A stretch of DNA of 64,000 nt from Euglena gracilis (Eukaryota; Euglenida; Euglenophyceae; Euglenales), in NCBI GenBank assembly GCA_039621445.1, contig CP154955.1, positions 49,088,086 through 49,152,085 on the forward strand, read 5' to 3'. Positions 24,501 through 34,374 of this stretch are shown here, piece after piece; the stretch's first letter is position 1, and each line of letters begins with the position of its first letter. The notes below the pieces were generated by a model. It was not told the DNA's origin and searched no databases. It saw only the letters and a list, made by a program, of their open reading frames with translations. The translations under genes were made by a program, and so were the position numbers.

Positions 24501-27077
24501 GCGCAGAGGTTTCGACTCCGATGGCCCTGCCGGGCACTTTACGGGGGGTGGGGGGAGGTGGTTCGGCAAGCTTTGTCGACACCAGCCAAGCTGTGGGGGT
24601 CTGCCTTTAGGCACTGGGGGCGTTTTTCGGCCTTTGGTGAGTGCCAGGCAGCGTCAGCCCACAGCCCAGGTGGCACAATAGAGCCGCTCGCTGGAGGTGT
24701 CATAATCACACGCCGTGCTCCAGCTGTGCGGCGTGTTGTTGCTGACACCGAGATGCGGTGGGGACTGTGTGGCAGAGCTGGCCAAATGGTTGATGGTGTC
24801 TGCTGGTAGGGAGGGGGGTTCAGAATTAATTTAGTACAGCAGGGGCTGTGCGCGGAGCGGAGCTGCTGTAGGGCGGTGCTCCAACCCCTCCATGGAAGGG
24901 TGGGCGACGACTCGTAATGGTTGCAAGGCACCCAGGGCCAGCAGGGCAGTGAGACGGGTGCAATGCATGACAACCCACAACCCCATTGTCCCAGCCGGCT
25001 GGTATGGCGTTTGGGAGGTTGTGCACTTTTGACATTGGGCTGTGTCACATGGCGGTGCACCGAGGAGCTGTGGCAGCACAGGTGCTGCGCAATGGCGGTT
25101 AGTGGGCACCCAGATGCAGGCTGGGATCACCGGAGTGCAGCGGCCCCAGCGCCAGGGGTCCTGGAGGTGGGTCGGAGTGCTGGTCACAGTTCTGCGCCCC
25201 CCCGGTACCCATCTGAGCGCAGGGGACTCCGATGGCCCTGCCGGGCACTTTACGGGGGGGGTGGGGGAGGTGGTTCGGCAAGCTTTGTCGACACCAGCCA
25301 AGCTGTGGGGGTCTGCCTTTAGGCACAGGGGGCATTTTTCGGCCTTTGGTGAGTGCCAGGCAGCGTCAGCCCACAGCCCAGGTGGCACAATAGAGCTGTT
25401 CGCTGGAGGTGTCATAATCACACGCCGTGCTCCAGCTGTGCGGCGTGTTGTTGCTGACACCGAGATGCGGTGGGGATTGTGTGTCAGAACTGGCCAAATG
25501 GTTGATGGTGACTGCTGGTAGGGAGGGGGGTTCAGAATTAATTTAGTACAGCAGGGGCTGTGCGCGGAGCTGAGCTGCTGTAGGGCGGTGCTCCAACCCC
25601 TCTATGGAAGGGTGGGCGACGACTCGTAATGGTTGCAAGGCACCCAGGGCCAGCAGGGCAGTGAGACGGGTGCAATGCATGACAACCCACAACCCCGTTG
25701 TCCCAGCCGGCTGGTATGGCTTTGGGAGGTTGTGCTCTTTTGACATTGGGCTGTGTCACATGGCGGTGCACCGAGGAGCTGTGGCAGCACAGGTGCTGCG
25801 CAATGGCGGTTAGTGGGCACCCAGATGCAGGCTGGGATCACCGGAGTGCAGCGGCCCCAGCGCCAGGTTTTCCTCCCGGAGGTGGGGTCGTGAGTGCTGG
25901 TTCACAGTTGCTCTGCGGCACACCCTTGTCCCCATCTGAGCGCAGAGGTTTCGACTCCGATGGCCCTGCCGGCACTTTACGGGGGTGGGGGAGGTGGTTC
26001 GTCAAGCTTTGTCGACACCAGCCAAGCTGTGGGGGTCTGCCTTTAGGCACAGGGGGCGTTTTTCGGCCTTTGGTGAGTGCCAGGCAGCGTCAGCCCACAG
26101 CCCAGGTGGCACAATAGAGCCGTTCGCTGGAGGTGTCATAATCACACGCCGTGCTCCAGCTGTGCGGCGTGTTGTTGCTGACACCGAGATGCGGTGGGGA
26201 CTGTGTGGCAGAGCTGGCCAAATGGTTGATGGTGTCTGCTGGTAGGGAGGGGGGTTCAGAATTAATTTAGTACAGCTGCGCGGAGCGGAGCTGCTGTAGG
26301 GCGGTGCTCCAACCCCTCCATGGAAGGGTGGGCGACAACTCGTAATGGTTGCAAGGCACCCAGGGCCAGCAGGGCAGTGAGACGGGTGCAATGCATGACA
26401 ACCCACAACCCCGTTGTCCCAGCCGGCTGGTATGGCGTTTGGGAGGTTGTGCTCTTTTGACATTGGGCTGTGTCACATGGCGGTGCACCGAGGAGCTGTG
26501 GCAGCACAGGTGCTGCGCAATGGCGGTTAGTGGGCACCCAGATGCAGGCTGGGATCACCGGAGTGCAGCGGCCCCAGCGCCAGGGGTCCCGGAGGTGGGT
26601 CGGAGTGCTGGTCACAGTTCTGCGGCACACCCTGTCCCCATCTGAGCGCAGGGGTTTCGACTCCGATGGCCCTGCCGGGCACTTTACGGGGGGGGGTGGG
26701 GGAGGTGGTTCGGCAAGCTTTGTCGACACCAGCCAAGCTGTGGGGGTCTGCCCTTAGGCACAGGGGGCATTTTTCGGCCTTTGGTGAGTGCCAGGCAGCG
26801 TCAGCCCACAGCCCAGGTGGCACAATAGAGCCGTTCGCTGGAGGTGTTATAATCACACGCCGTGCTCCAGCTGTGCGGCGTGTTGTTGCTGACACCGAGA
26901 TGCGGTGGGGACTGTGTGGCAGAACTGGCCAAATGGTTGATGGTGACTGCTGGTAGGGAGGGGGGTTCAGAATTAATTTAGTACAGCAGGGGCTGTGCAC
27001 GGAGCGGAGCTGCTGTAGGGCGGTGCTCCAACCCCTCCATGGAAGGGTGGCCGATGACTGTTAAAAGTTGCAAGGCA
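6526..27077 (+). repeat. Main satellite array, ~720-bp monomer, 28 landmark copies
   Basis: The landmark GTATGG in GCCGGCTGGTATGG recurs at 6981, 7702, 8419, 9138, 9861, 10583, 11308, 12029, 12752, 13471, 14193, 14918, 15637, 16360, 17085, 17805, 18521, 19241, 19958, 20681, 21405, 22122, 22843, 23555, 24278, 25002, 25713 and 26430; one copy, at 9861, reads GTACGG. Spacings are 711-725 bases, mostly 717-725, and much of the difference is the length of one C-tract (C7 to about C18) and one G-tract per monomer. Monomers look highly alike. Long open frames run through the array in several frames on both strands, as expected for any near-identical repeat lacking stops, so I do not call them genes. 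The last units (after 25,860) carry the edge-type CTGCGGCACACCC sequence instead of the C-tract. The array fades out at ~27,060-27,077. Confidence 0.97.
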
Positions 27078-27450
27078 ACTTGTTTGCACAGTTATACACC
27101 GTCAATCAATTTTGTTGGCCTATGACCGTCCTCCAATGCCAAATTGTGCAACATGCTCAGGGGCAAAGTGAGCCATTTTGACAGCGCCCATCATGCCCAA
27201 AGTCCCATGGGCAGAGGTGATAAAAAATGTAGATATTTTCCTAGATTTTTCTTGTATATATTTTTTTTGCGTTCTGGATCCATTTTGTCTTGTTTTGGGG
27301 CAATTTGGGAGAGCTGTTTTGAGAGCCGGGGTTAAATATAAGCGGATGTGACCCGTTAGGAGTTTAGGGAGGTTGTCTCGCCGACCTTCGCTGACCTGGA
27401 CAAATCTGCTGATCAATTGGGTAGTTAGCCAACCCAGTTGGCTGTCTGCC
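27078..27450. other. Spacer after the satellite, no gene seen
   Basis: This is mixed-composition DNA. A 143-codon minus-strand frame has no recognisable domain. Nothing else is supported. Confidence 0.4.
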
Positions 27451-27572
27451 CAGGGTTTGATATAAGGAGGGCGTACATGGTTTAGGTGGGGGGGGGTGTC
27501 CCCCCCCCTCCTGGCCCGCAGGGGGGGGGTCCGGACCCCCCCCCCCCCCACCTGTCCTTATATCGAACCCTG
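27451..27572. mobile_element. 122-bp hAT-type MITE with perfect 8-bp target duplication
   Basis: It starts CAGGGTTTGATATAAGGA and ends TCCTTATATCGAACCCTG; these are inverted repeats matching at 17 of 18 positions. The 8-bp direct repeat TGTCTGCC flanks it at 27443-27450 and 27573-27580. The core is a C/G-tract foldback. CAGGG...CCCTG ends and the 8-bp duplication are the hAT hallmark. There is no coding capacity. Confidence 0.92.
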
Positions 27573-28899
27573 TGTCTGCCCCCCCCCCCCCGGCTGCTGT
27601 CTGGCACTATTGTGTTTATGTGTGTTTGTGTGGGTGGGTGTGTGAGTCGGCCTGTGTGTGTGGTTTTTTTTTGTGCTCACATTTATGCAAGTTTTTTTTG
27701 CCAATTTGTCGCAGCAGTCCAGCTTGAAATGAGGGAAATTTTTTTCCATCTCAGGTGAACATTGAAGAATTTGCCAAGTACTTGTGCACCCCTGTCCCGA
27801 GCATGACTCCCATCCATGCAATTGCGAATCACATCCCCCGATGACTGCTGGAATGTGGGAGAGGGGTTGGATCCAGAGGGGAGGACTCATCTTGAATGAT
27901 GAAATGTGATGTATGCAATGATGTCCCCCACCTGCCAAGGGGGGTCTGGACTGACCCCAGGGGGGTTCACGGGACCCCCAATTTTTTCCTTTTGGCGCTT
28001 TGCGCCGAATTTTTTTTTTTGCATTTTTAACAACTTTTTGCCCAAAAACTGCCCAAAATGGCTCTTTCGGCCATTTTGGGGTCAAACCCGTTTTTGGCCG
28101 GGCACAAAGCGCCGGCCGAAAATCGGCCACCCAGACACTGCTCATGGGGGGAGTGTCCCCCCCTGCTGGACCAGGAGGGGGGTTCTACCCCCCACCTGCT
28201 CTTATCCCCACCCGCCCCCTTCCAGTCTCAGAATCCACCCTGTGCCGAATGGGGTTGTTGAACACCCTCGGTCAATGGCAAATCCAACAGAAAACTTGTA
28301 AAGCAGTTGTGTGCACTCAACATCGAGGAGCTGCAGAAACAGCTTGGTGCATGAACCCTCCCACTTTGACACTGGCAAATCTCACCGTCCTGCTTTTGCT
28401 GCGGGTTTAGAGTCTTTCTGACCTTTTTATATTGTGTCTGTTGCCGTTCATCAACCCTCACTCAGTTGTGCTAACCCCCACTCAATTGCGCAGCGGTTGT
28501 CTTATTTCTTTTACAAATGAAAATCAGTCATCAAAAAATTGCGTTGCATATGTCTGCCAAAACAGTGCCAACAAATTTACGACAGCACCATGTTGCACAT
28601 CGAAAACGTCCCTCCAATGTGAGAACCGTGGATATCTAGCACATATTTTACCCGTTCCCAAAAATTTTCCGCATATTTTTTCAGATTTCTTCGAACCATT
28701 TTCACCCCCTTTTTTTGTCAATTGGGCTATTTATTTTGGGTCTTTCTCAGCCACTGCGGGGCATTTTTGGAGCCTGCGAGGTCTGTTTTTTTTTCAGATC
28801 GGCAGTCGACTTTTTTTTTTAATCGTAAAAGCAACGTAACTCGCTTAGCATTTCAACATTTGTGCTCGCCCGTTCCTCCGAGTCGGGTGCGGCTTGGTG
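27573..28899. other. Intergenic DNA, no gene supported
   Basis: A C-tract and TG-rich stretch (27585-27680) is followed by C-rich blocks at 27930-28230. The segment at 27985-28125 has inverted GGCGCTTTGCGCC and CAAAGCGCCGG motifs around AAAATGGC repeats, similar in style to 2450-2610 and 6230-6380. The open frames up to 195 codons lack domains. Confidence 0.4.
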
Positions 28900-29274
28900 G
28901 GTAGGTGCTGACAAAGGAGGAAGGGACACCGAGGGCGAAGGACAAACACCTTGTGAGGCCAGGCCTCGTTTGCCAGTGGCTCTGTTTTGGTGTCGCCAAG
29001 TGCCCATTTTACACCAGAGGACAGGGCACAGTCTCAGACGAAGCCGAACTGGCACTCCCAGGAAGTGCTGAGAGAGACAAGAGGGAGGAGGGAAGGGCCC
29101 GAATGTCAAAACAAGGTGGGACAACAGTATCCCAGAGGATGGCACAGTTTCAAACGCAAGTGGGGAGGATGGAATTAAGGGCAAGGTGGTGGCCATGGGG
29201 AAGTTCCACCAGCAACTCCCCACAGGCAGGGGTAGAAGCCAGGTCTGTCAAATCCCCCCAATTTTGTCAACACA
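28900..29274 (+). repeat. Diverged terminal remnant of a DIRS-like element
   Basis: The region 28915-29000 aligns, with many changes, with the conserved terminal sequence of the DIRS-like copies (GGAAGGGAC, GAGGGCGAAG, then GTGAGG...TGTTTTGGTGT). It is probably the 5' end of an older related copy. The following 270 bases are not recognised. Confidence 0.45.
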
Positions 29275-29437
29275 ACGACCATTCGGGCTCCGCACTGCGA
29301 GATGGTGAGGCCCTGCTTTCCTTGCCGGCTGTTCTGTTCTGGTGTGTTTGTGCGTGCGCGGGGGGTGCTTCTTACTGCTTTTTGTTGCCGGAGTTGGCTG
29401 ATTCCTATTTCTGCCCTTCGACCTCAAGGAGAAAGAA
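29275..29437 (+). repeat. DIRS-like 5' terminal repeat, first copy (element otherwise lost)
   Basis: The segment starts ACGACCATTCGGGCTCCG and ends GGAGAAAGAA. It is repeated with few changes at 29612-29770. It is followed by 174 bases of leader-like sequence that end where the next terminal repeat starts, so it seems to be the stub of a copy into or next to which copy 1 was placed. Confidence 0.75.
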
Positions 29438-29611
29438 CTTTACTTCTACGAACTCAAGTGGACGAAAATTTCGGAACTTCAACTTCCTGACGGAAGAATT
29501 CAACTCTCGGAGATCAACAACGGGACTTCCATGAAAAATGAATTTCAAAGAGCTGAAGCTGGGGCAGGTGGAGACACAGCAGCAGCTGCAGAAGCTGGAG
29601 GGGCGGCAGCG

Positions 29612-29770
29612 ACGACCATTCGGGCTCCGCACTGCGAGATGGTGAGGTCCTGCTTTCCTTGCCGGCTGTTCTGTTCTTGTTTGTGCGTGCGCGGGGGGTG
29701 CTTCTTACTGCTTTTTGTTGCCGGAGTTGGCTGATTCCTATTTCTGCCCTTCGACCTCAAGGAGAAAGAA
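29612..29770 (+). repeat. DIRS-like 5' terminal repeat of copy 1
   Basis: Same sequence as 29275-29437 but with four fewer bases in the CTGTTCTGGTGTG stretch. Parts occur inverted at the 3' end of the element: its first 33 bases at 33808-33840, and its central part (GTCCTGCTTTCC through GAGTTGGC) at about 34130-34225. Split inverted termini are a property of DIRS-type retrotransposons, which integrate through a tyrosine recombinase. Confidence 0.82.
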
Positions 29771-29851
29771 TTTCAACACTACGAGTGCGGTCAATACTGA
29801 AGACAAAGACATTCAAAAATCAAACACGTGTTCAACGGAATTCAATGAAAG

Positions 29852-30859
29852 ATGTGTTGGAAAAAATTTCAAGCTGTCAAGAGGAAGTGGGAGCACAAGG
29901 ACGTTCAAGACAGACAGCCGAAGCTGGAAAAAACCGAGGAACTGCAGGCGCTGGGGTACCTGATGGAGCAGGGCCAACACGTCCGTCCGTGGCCGTCGCA
30001 ACCCTTCCGCCCCCCAGTTCGTCAGAAATTTCCTGTTTTCAACAAAGCTTTTGTGACGGCCATGGACCCTGGACACTCGTGGTCAGAGCAAAGCGTCAGA
30101 GGAGCCATCCAGGGCAAGGCCCATTGGGTCATGGGGACCCATCACAGTCATCAATCAAGGAAACATTGTCAGGAGCGGGAAAAACAGGTCTGGCAGACTA
30201 CCCATCCCCCTTCTCATCCCCACCCCTATGGCAGGGGAAATATGACAAGTTCAAAGGGTTCAAGTCAGGAAGGTGGAAACCCTCCTCAAAATGGCCATGG
30301 CGGCCATCTATCTACAGGGCCTGGGGCCCAAGGCTATGGCAGCCATCATTCAAAAGGGCATGGTGCCCATTCTCAAGGACACAGAACCCAGAATCCCAGC
30401 AGGGGACCCCAGTGGGGAGAGGTATGTCCAACTATCCCCCCAGAACCCTCAAAATCATTCCCCCCAGGGGAAGCAAGCCACAGCCAAGACAGGTGGCATC
30501 AAACCCCTCAGAACAATTCAGCCATGGTGGCTCATCTGGGGAACCAAGAGGGAAAAAGAAGACACAAGAAAAGTGCTGGAGAGAAGGTCAATGGAGACCA
30601 AGCAGGCCAGATGGCCCTGAAGGCCAATGGAGGCCATTACAATCAAGATATCAAGGCCAATGGAGGCCATTTCAAGCAAATTCAGGTGGCCACTGGAGGC
30701 CAGTGGATTCAAGATATCAGCCCTTGGGGGGGAGGCCCAAGATTGGCTACACCAGGGCCCCCCCAGAAGGTAATCAGCCCTCACCCCCAGCATTATATGT
30801 ACCTCCCCACCACAGACCTTCCCCCATCTTTCAAAAACAGGGGGAAAGCCTGTCTTTGA
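29852..30859 (+). CDS. Gag-like protein of DIRS-like copy 1
   Basis: An ORF of 335 codons. The first ~60 residues are charged and possibly helical. The middle (~155-180) repeats GYGSHH/KGHGAHSQG-type motifs, and residues ~270-310 contain KANGGHY/KANGGHF repeats encoded by GCCAATGGAGGCCATT units. No zinc knuckle is visible. The low-complexity G/H/Q/N-rich make-up is shared with the same region of copy 2 (34375-35184), which is the main reason to choose this frame over the longer 858-codon frame that also overlaps it. It is presumably the RNA-binding structural protein of the element. The stop (TGA) lies eight bases before the first ATG of the RT frame. The exact start is uncertain because ATGs in other frames lie close by. 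Confidence 0.65.
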   Translation: MCWKKFQAVKRKWEHKDVQDRQPKLEKTEELQALGYLMEQGQHVRPWPSQPFRPPVRQKFPVFNKAFVTAMDPGHSWSEQSVRGAIQGKAHWVMGTHHSHQSRKHCQEREKQVWQTTHPPSHPHPYGRGNMTSSKGSSQEGGNPPQNGHGGHLSTGPGAQGYGSHHSKGHGAHSQGHRTQNPSRGPQWGEVCPTIPPEPSKSFPPGEASHSQDRWHQTPQNNSAMVAHLGNQEGKRRHKKSAGEKVNGDQAGQMALKANGGHYNQDIKANGGHFKQIQVATGGQWIQDISPWGGGPRLATPGPPQKVISPHPQHYMYLPTTDLPPSFKNRGKACL

Positions 30860-30867
30860 GCAGCCCT

Positions 30868-32134
30868 ATGGCAGGGCCAGAGGCAACCCCAGTGATGGGG
30901 CAGCCAGGGGAATGGACCCCAGTGATGGGGCAGCCAGGGGAATGGACCCCAGTGATGGGGCAGCCAGGGGAAAAGACCCCAGTGATGGGGCCTGTGGAAT
31001 CCCCAGACACATTATACCCAGGGGTGCCCCCCTACAGGGCCCTGCAGGCCAGCATCCCCCATTGGGTCAAGGCAGGAGCCAACACAGAGGTATTAAACCT
31101 GATAAAGGAAGGGGTCAGGGCAGATCTTCCCCTCCCCCCTCAGATGTCCTTAAAAGTTCCCTTCAAAACTCCCCAAGAAATAAGGACTGCCCAGAAAATT
31201 CTGAGAGAATACGAATGTGCAGGGGCAACCAGGCAAATCACCCCACAGGAGGCAAAACATTTTGTCCCTTATTTTATCATTTCCAAAAAGGAAGGGGAAA
31301 AGACCAAGGAAAGACTGATTTCAGATTGTCGACAGTTAAATCTCCATTTCACCCCCCAGAAATTCAGATTGGAACACATGGGAAACATCTTCCCATATCT
31401 AAGAAAAGGTTGGTTCTGTGGAAAAATAGACCTGAAAGATGCATATTTCCACTTAAAACTGCACAGCAGTCTGGAAAAACATGTGTGCATGCAGGTGGGG
31501 GGGGAAACTTGGCAATTTCAAGCTGCATGCTTTGGTATAAGCAGCCTGCCACAAAAGTTTATGACCCTTATGAGAGTCTGGGAAAGAAAATGGAGAAAGG
31601 AAGGCAAGGTAGTTTTCATCTACCTGGACGACATTTTGCTGTTAGCCCCCAGCAAAAAGACAGCAGCCCAACATTTGGCAGAAGTAAAAACAGACCTTTT
31701 ACTGGCAGGTTTCAGACTAAACCTCCCCAAATCCTGTCTGGAACCCACACAGGAAATAAAACATTTGGGCCAATGGATCAATTTGAAAAAAGGCCAATTG
31801 GAAATTCCTCAGGAAAAACTAAAATCCTTAAGAAAGGAGCTAGGCAAAGTGCTCACAGCACAGAAAATGAGCTGCAGAAAACTCAGTTCTATTGTGGGAC
31901 AAGTCAGAAGCTATTTAGTTTCAATGCCATTTCTCAGAATTCTGACAGATCAACTTTGCAAAATGGTGGATTTGCACACAAAGTGGGGTTGGGACCACAC
32001 CCTGACCATTCCCCAGGGGGTCAAAGATCAAATTGTGGAGTTAAAAGCCTTTTTACAGCCAGGTGTGGGCAGGGCATTTCAGTCCCAGGCCTCTCAGGAG
32101 CTCTTTTCAGACAGCAGCACCTGGCAGTGGGGGG
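30868..32134 (+). CDS. Reverse transcriptase and start of RNase H, DIRS-like copy 1 (frameshifted at 3' end)
   Basis: It opens with MAGPEATPVMGQ and three ~30-base repeats encoding TPVMGQPGE. The RT core follows: LISDCRQLN, then KIDLKDAYFHL (first catalytic Asp), WQFQAACFG, and FIYLDDILLL with the YLDD catalytic pair at 31621-31632. The thumb and the start of RNase H (ELFSDSSTWQWGG) close the readable frame. A G7 tract at ~32129-32135, one G shorter than in copy 2, throws the frame out; the frame then reads nonsense to 32235 while RNase H continues in another frame. The element would copy its RNA with this enzyme. Whether the shift is real or a sequencing artefact cannot be told here. Confidence 0.88.
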
Positions 32135-32849
32135 GCTGGACAAAGCTTCAGGCCAAAAGGTGCAGGATTTTTGGAGGGACCTGCATGTCCTTCATATCAA
32201 TCAAAAAGAGTTGCAGGCTGCAGTGGAAACAGTAAAGGCACTAGCCAAACCAAAACAAACAATTGTGCTCCACGTGGACAGCCAGGTGGCTGTAAGTTAT
32301 TTAACAAAATGGGGAGGCAAAAAGCCATACCTAAATTCCATCTTAAAACCCCTGCTGTATCATTGCCAAGAAAAACAAATCAATTTGCAGGTGGTTTGGG
32401 TCCCCACAAAGGAGCAATTGGCAGACTCCCTGACCAGGGAGCAAAAGGACCCAGGGGATTATACCCTAAACCTAAACATCTTTCACCAAATTCTTCAGTT
32501 TTTCAGAAAGGAAATCACCCCAGAGGTGGACATGTTTTGCACACCCAGCAACAAAAAATTCCCCAAGTTTGTTTGTCGATACCCCCACCAAGGGGCTTTG
32601 CTGGTGGATGCCTTGAAGGCAGATTTGAGGGGCCTCCCCCCAGTTTATGCAAACCCCCCCTGGAGCATCATTCCCCAATGGGTTCAGAGATTAATGTTAA
32701 ACCCAGACCTAATTTGTCTGTTGATCGTACCCCACTGGGCTTCGACATCATGGTGGCGCCAATTAATGTCAATCAGGCAGCCAGGCAGCAAGGTTTTGCT
32801 AGTACCCCCCCAGTGGGGTCTGTTCACCAACTGCTGGGGGGAGGAGATG
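32135..32849 (+). CDS. RNase H and methyltransferase-like domain, DIRS-like copy 1
   Basis: This continues the RT polyprotein after the G-tract shift. RNase H: HINQKELQAAVETVKAL (Glu) and TIVLHVDSQVAVSYL (Asp), then VVWVPTKEQLADSLTR, the usual C-terminal block. After it comes VDMFCTPSNKKFPKFVCRYP and VYANPPWSIIPQW at 32643-32680; the NPPW tetrad is the motif of N6-adenine methyltransferases and of the MT domain described in DIRS elements. The role of that domain in the element is not known. A C8 tract at 32850-32857 then changes the frame into the recombinase. Confidence 0.82.
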
Positions 32850-33807
32850 CCCCCCCCAAGGTGGAATTTGGCCTGCTTGATTGTGTCAGGCAAATATTAC
32901 AATCCCAGGAAGTTTCGATGTCCAGTATCGACACTTACATAAAAAATCTGGGAAATGTCAAGAGATATGATTCAGCCTTCAGGACATTGGTGGGCCAATT
33001 GTAACACAAAGGGGTGCCCCTGCAGGACTGCACAGCCCACAAGATGGCCGAGGCCATCCTTGATTTGGCTGCCCACAGCCTCAACACTGCACGAAATGCA
33101 TATGCAGCAGTTTTATTACTCCCAGGGTTTGGGTCATTGAGGTTTTCCCCTCTTTTGTCTCCATTGAAAAGGAAGTGGAATTCCAATGTCTGCAAGTATG
33201 CCCATTTCTGGGACCCCACTGATTTCTTAGAAAACATCATCAGGAAATCCAAACCCCTCTCAGACCTGTCTGTGAAAGAGCTCAGAAACAGACTCATCAT
33301 CTGTTGGAGGCTGTTAGCCCTCCACAGGGGGGTTGATTTAGCCAGAACACAGCGGAAAATCAGTTTCGTGGGAGAAAAAATTTTCATTTTATTGCAAAGG
33401 AAAGGGTGGCAATTCCCAAGATGGGAGGAGATTTTGAATTTGCCACACACCCCCCTCATCAGCCCCTGGCATTTATTGAAAGAATATGTGGAAAGGACAG
33501 CCCACATGGTGGGACACAAAAATAATTTGTTATGGTCTTTGGATGGTAAAAGACCTTTGACATCAGAAAGGGTGAATTCCCTTACCAAAGAAATTCTGCA
33601 AGAGGGGGGGGGTGGACACCACCCATTGGAAACCCCACAGCACCAGAGGGGCTGGGGTCTTATGGTGGAAAAATGCTGGTTTGCAAGTGGAAGAAGTCCA
33701 GCAGCTGGGTCAGTGGAAAAATTTTGGGGCCTTCCAAGCCCATTATTTTCGACTTGGGGTCGTATCAAAAATTCAAAATATTATGGCCCAAAGGGGGGTG
33801 CACAGTA

Positions 33808-33841
33808 CCTCACCATCTCGCAGTGCGGAGCCCGAATGGTC
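33808..33841 (-). repeat. Inverted copy of the 5' terminal repeat start
   Basis: It is the reverse complement of the first 33 bases of the terminal repeat (ACCATTCGGGCTCCG...GTGAGG). The same block ends copy 2 at 54585-54617. It lies inside the recombinase reading frame. Confidence 0.85.
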
Positions 33842-33908
33842 TCGGACTCCCACGACAGAGGAAGGGGGAGGAAGGGACCAAGAGGGCGAAGCACAAGAAG
33901 ATGGTGAG
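33842..33908 (+). repeat. Left arm of 3'-terminal inverted repeat, copy 1
   Basis: The arm starts TCGGACTCCCACGACAGAGG and ends AAGAAGATGGTGAG. It is complementary over ~67 bases to 34220-34287, with a change near AGGAAGGGACC. The ~310 bases between the arms are C/G-rich and include the inverted middle part of the terminal repeat. A comparable pair exists in copy 2 and, with a different sequence, in family 2 (59410-59463 and 59690-59743). It is comparable in place to the internal complementary region of DIRS elements. Confidence 0.82.
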
Positions 33909-34219
33909 CCCAACCCTCCCACCCAAAAAATCAGCAGAAAAAGAAAGACATCCCAACCAGAAAGGGGACCCCCAACCAAGCAGCCCCAACCACCCCCCAC
34001 CCAGGCACACACCAGAAAGAGACAACCATCCCCTTCGAGGGGGGGGCCCCCCACCAAGCGACCATGGGAGAGGGGGGGGGCGGGGCCACGACGGTTCAGC
34101 TTCGCCAAGGTGTCGGAGGAGGCCTCATCATCGCCAACTCCGGCAACAAAGGCGCAGTAAGAAGCACCCCCCGCGCACGCACAAACACAGAACAGAACAG
34201 CCGGCAAGGAAAGCAGGAC

Positions 34220-34287
34220 CTCACCATCTTCTTGTGCTTCGCCCTCTTGGTCCATTTCCTCCCCCTTCCTCTGTCGTGGGAGTCCGA
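34220..34287 (-). repeat. Right arm of 3'-terminal inverted repeat, copy 1
   Basis: It pairs with 33842-33908. The gag-like sequence of copy 2 begins right after it (CGTCCGTCCGTGGCC), without an intervening 5' terminal repeat of its own. Confidence 0.82.
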
Positions 34288-34374
34288 ACGTCCGTCCGTG
34301 GCCAGCGCAACCCCCCCACCACCCAGTACTTCAAAGATTTCAAAATTCAAGGTTTCAGGCTCCCCCCCCTAAAA

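Larger units (their letters stand above)
32858..34160 (+). pseudogene. Tyrosine recombinase (YR), DIRS-like copy 1, broken
   Basis: The N-terminal core-binding part reads IDTYIKNLGNVKRYDSAF; a TAA at 33002-33004 replaces the leucine codon seen in copy 2. The catalytic domain shows LALHRGVDLAR (first Arg, ~33320-33345), then a G9 tract at 33604-33612 (G8 in copy 2) shifts the frame, after which HSTRGAG (33636-33647, His-x-x-Arg) and LGQWKNFGAFQAHY with the nucleophile Tyr codon at 33744-33746 follow. All four catalytic landmarks are thus present in the DNA. The frame runs on through the inverted terminal repeat and arms, giving an acidic stretch and a KISRKRK basic cluster, and stops at 34160. 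The enzyme would integrate a circular DNA copy. Confidence 0.85.
29612..34287 (+). mobile_element. DIRS-like tyrosine-recombinase retrotransposon, copy 1
   Basis: Order: terminal repeat, gag-like frame, RT, RNase H, methyltransferase-like domain, tyrosine recombinase, inverted part of the terminal repeat, then a pair of ~67-base inverted arms around a C/G-rich spacer. This is the organisation of DIRS-type elements (RT-RH-MT and YR, no LTR integrase). The element has at least two single-base frameshifts in G-tracts, a frame change at a C-tract and one TAA, so it is not intact as assembled. It is joined head-to-tail to copy 2 at 34287/34288. Confidence 0.87.

Noticed and set aside
6526-27077. 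Long open frames in the satellite (up to 313 codons, e.g. 22672-23613 minus)
   Set aside because: The same monomer is open in several frames on both strands, frames change with each C-tract length, and no domain is visible. This is what a stop-poor tandem repeat gives by chance.
6526-27077. CRISPR-like or ribosomal DNA array
   Set aside because: The unit is ~720 bp without short repeat/spacer structure and without rRNA; it is a eukaryotic satellite.
29659-30867. N-terminal third of the 858-codon plus-strand frame as gag
   Set aside because: It starts inside the terminal repeat and reads Trp/Arg/Pro-rich sequence; copy 2 conserves the other frame (GYGS/KANGGH), so this part is an out-of-frame shadow upstream of RT.
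30912-32134. First half of the 676-codon frame over RT
   Set aside because: It is the off-frame reading of RT; only its second half (RNase H and NPPW) is real.
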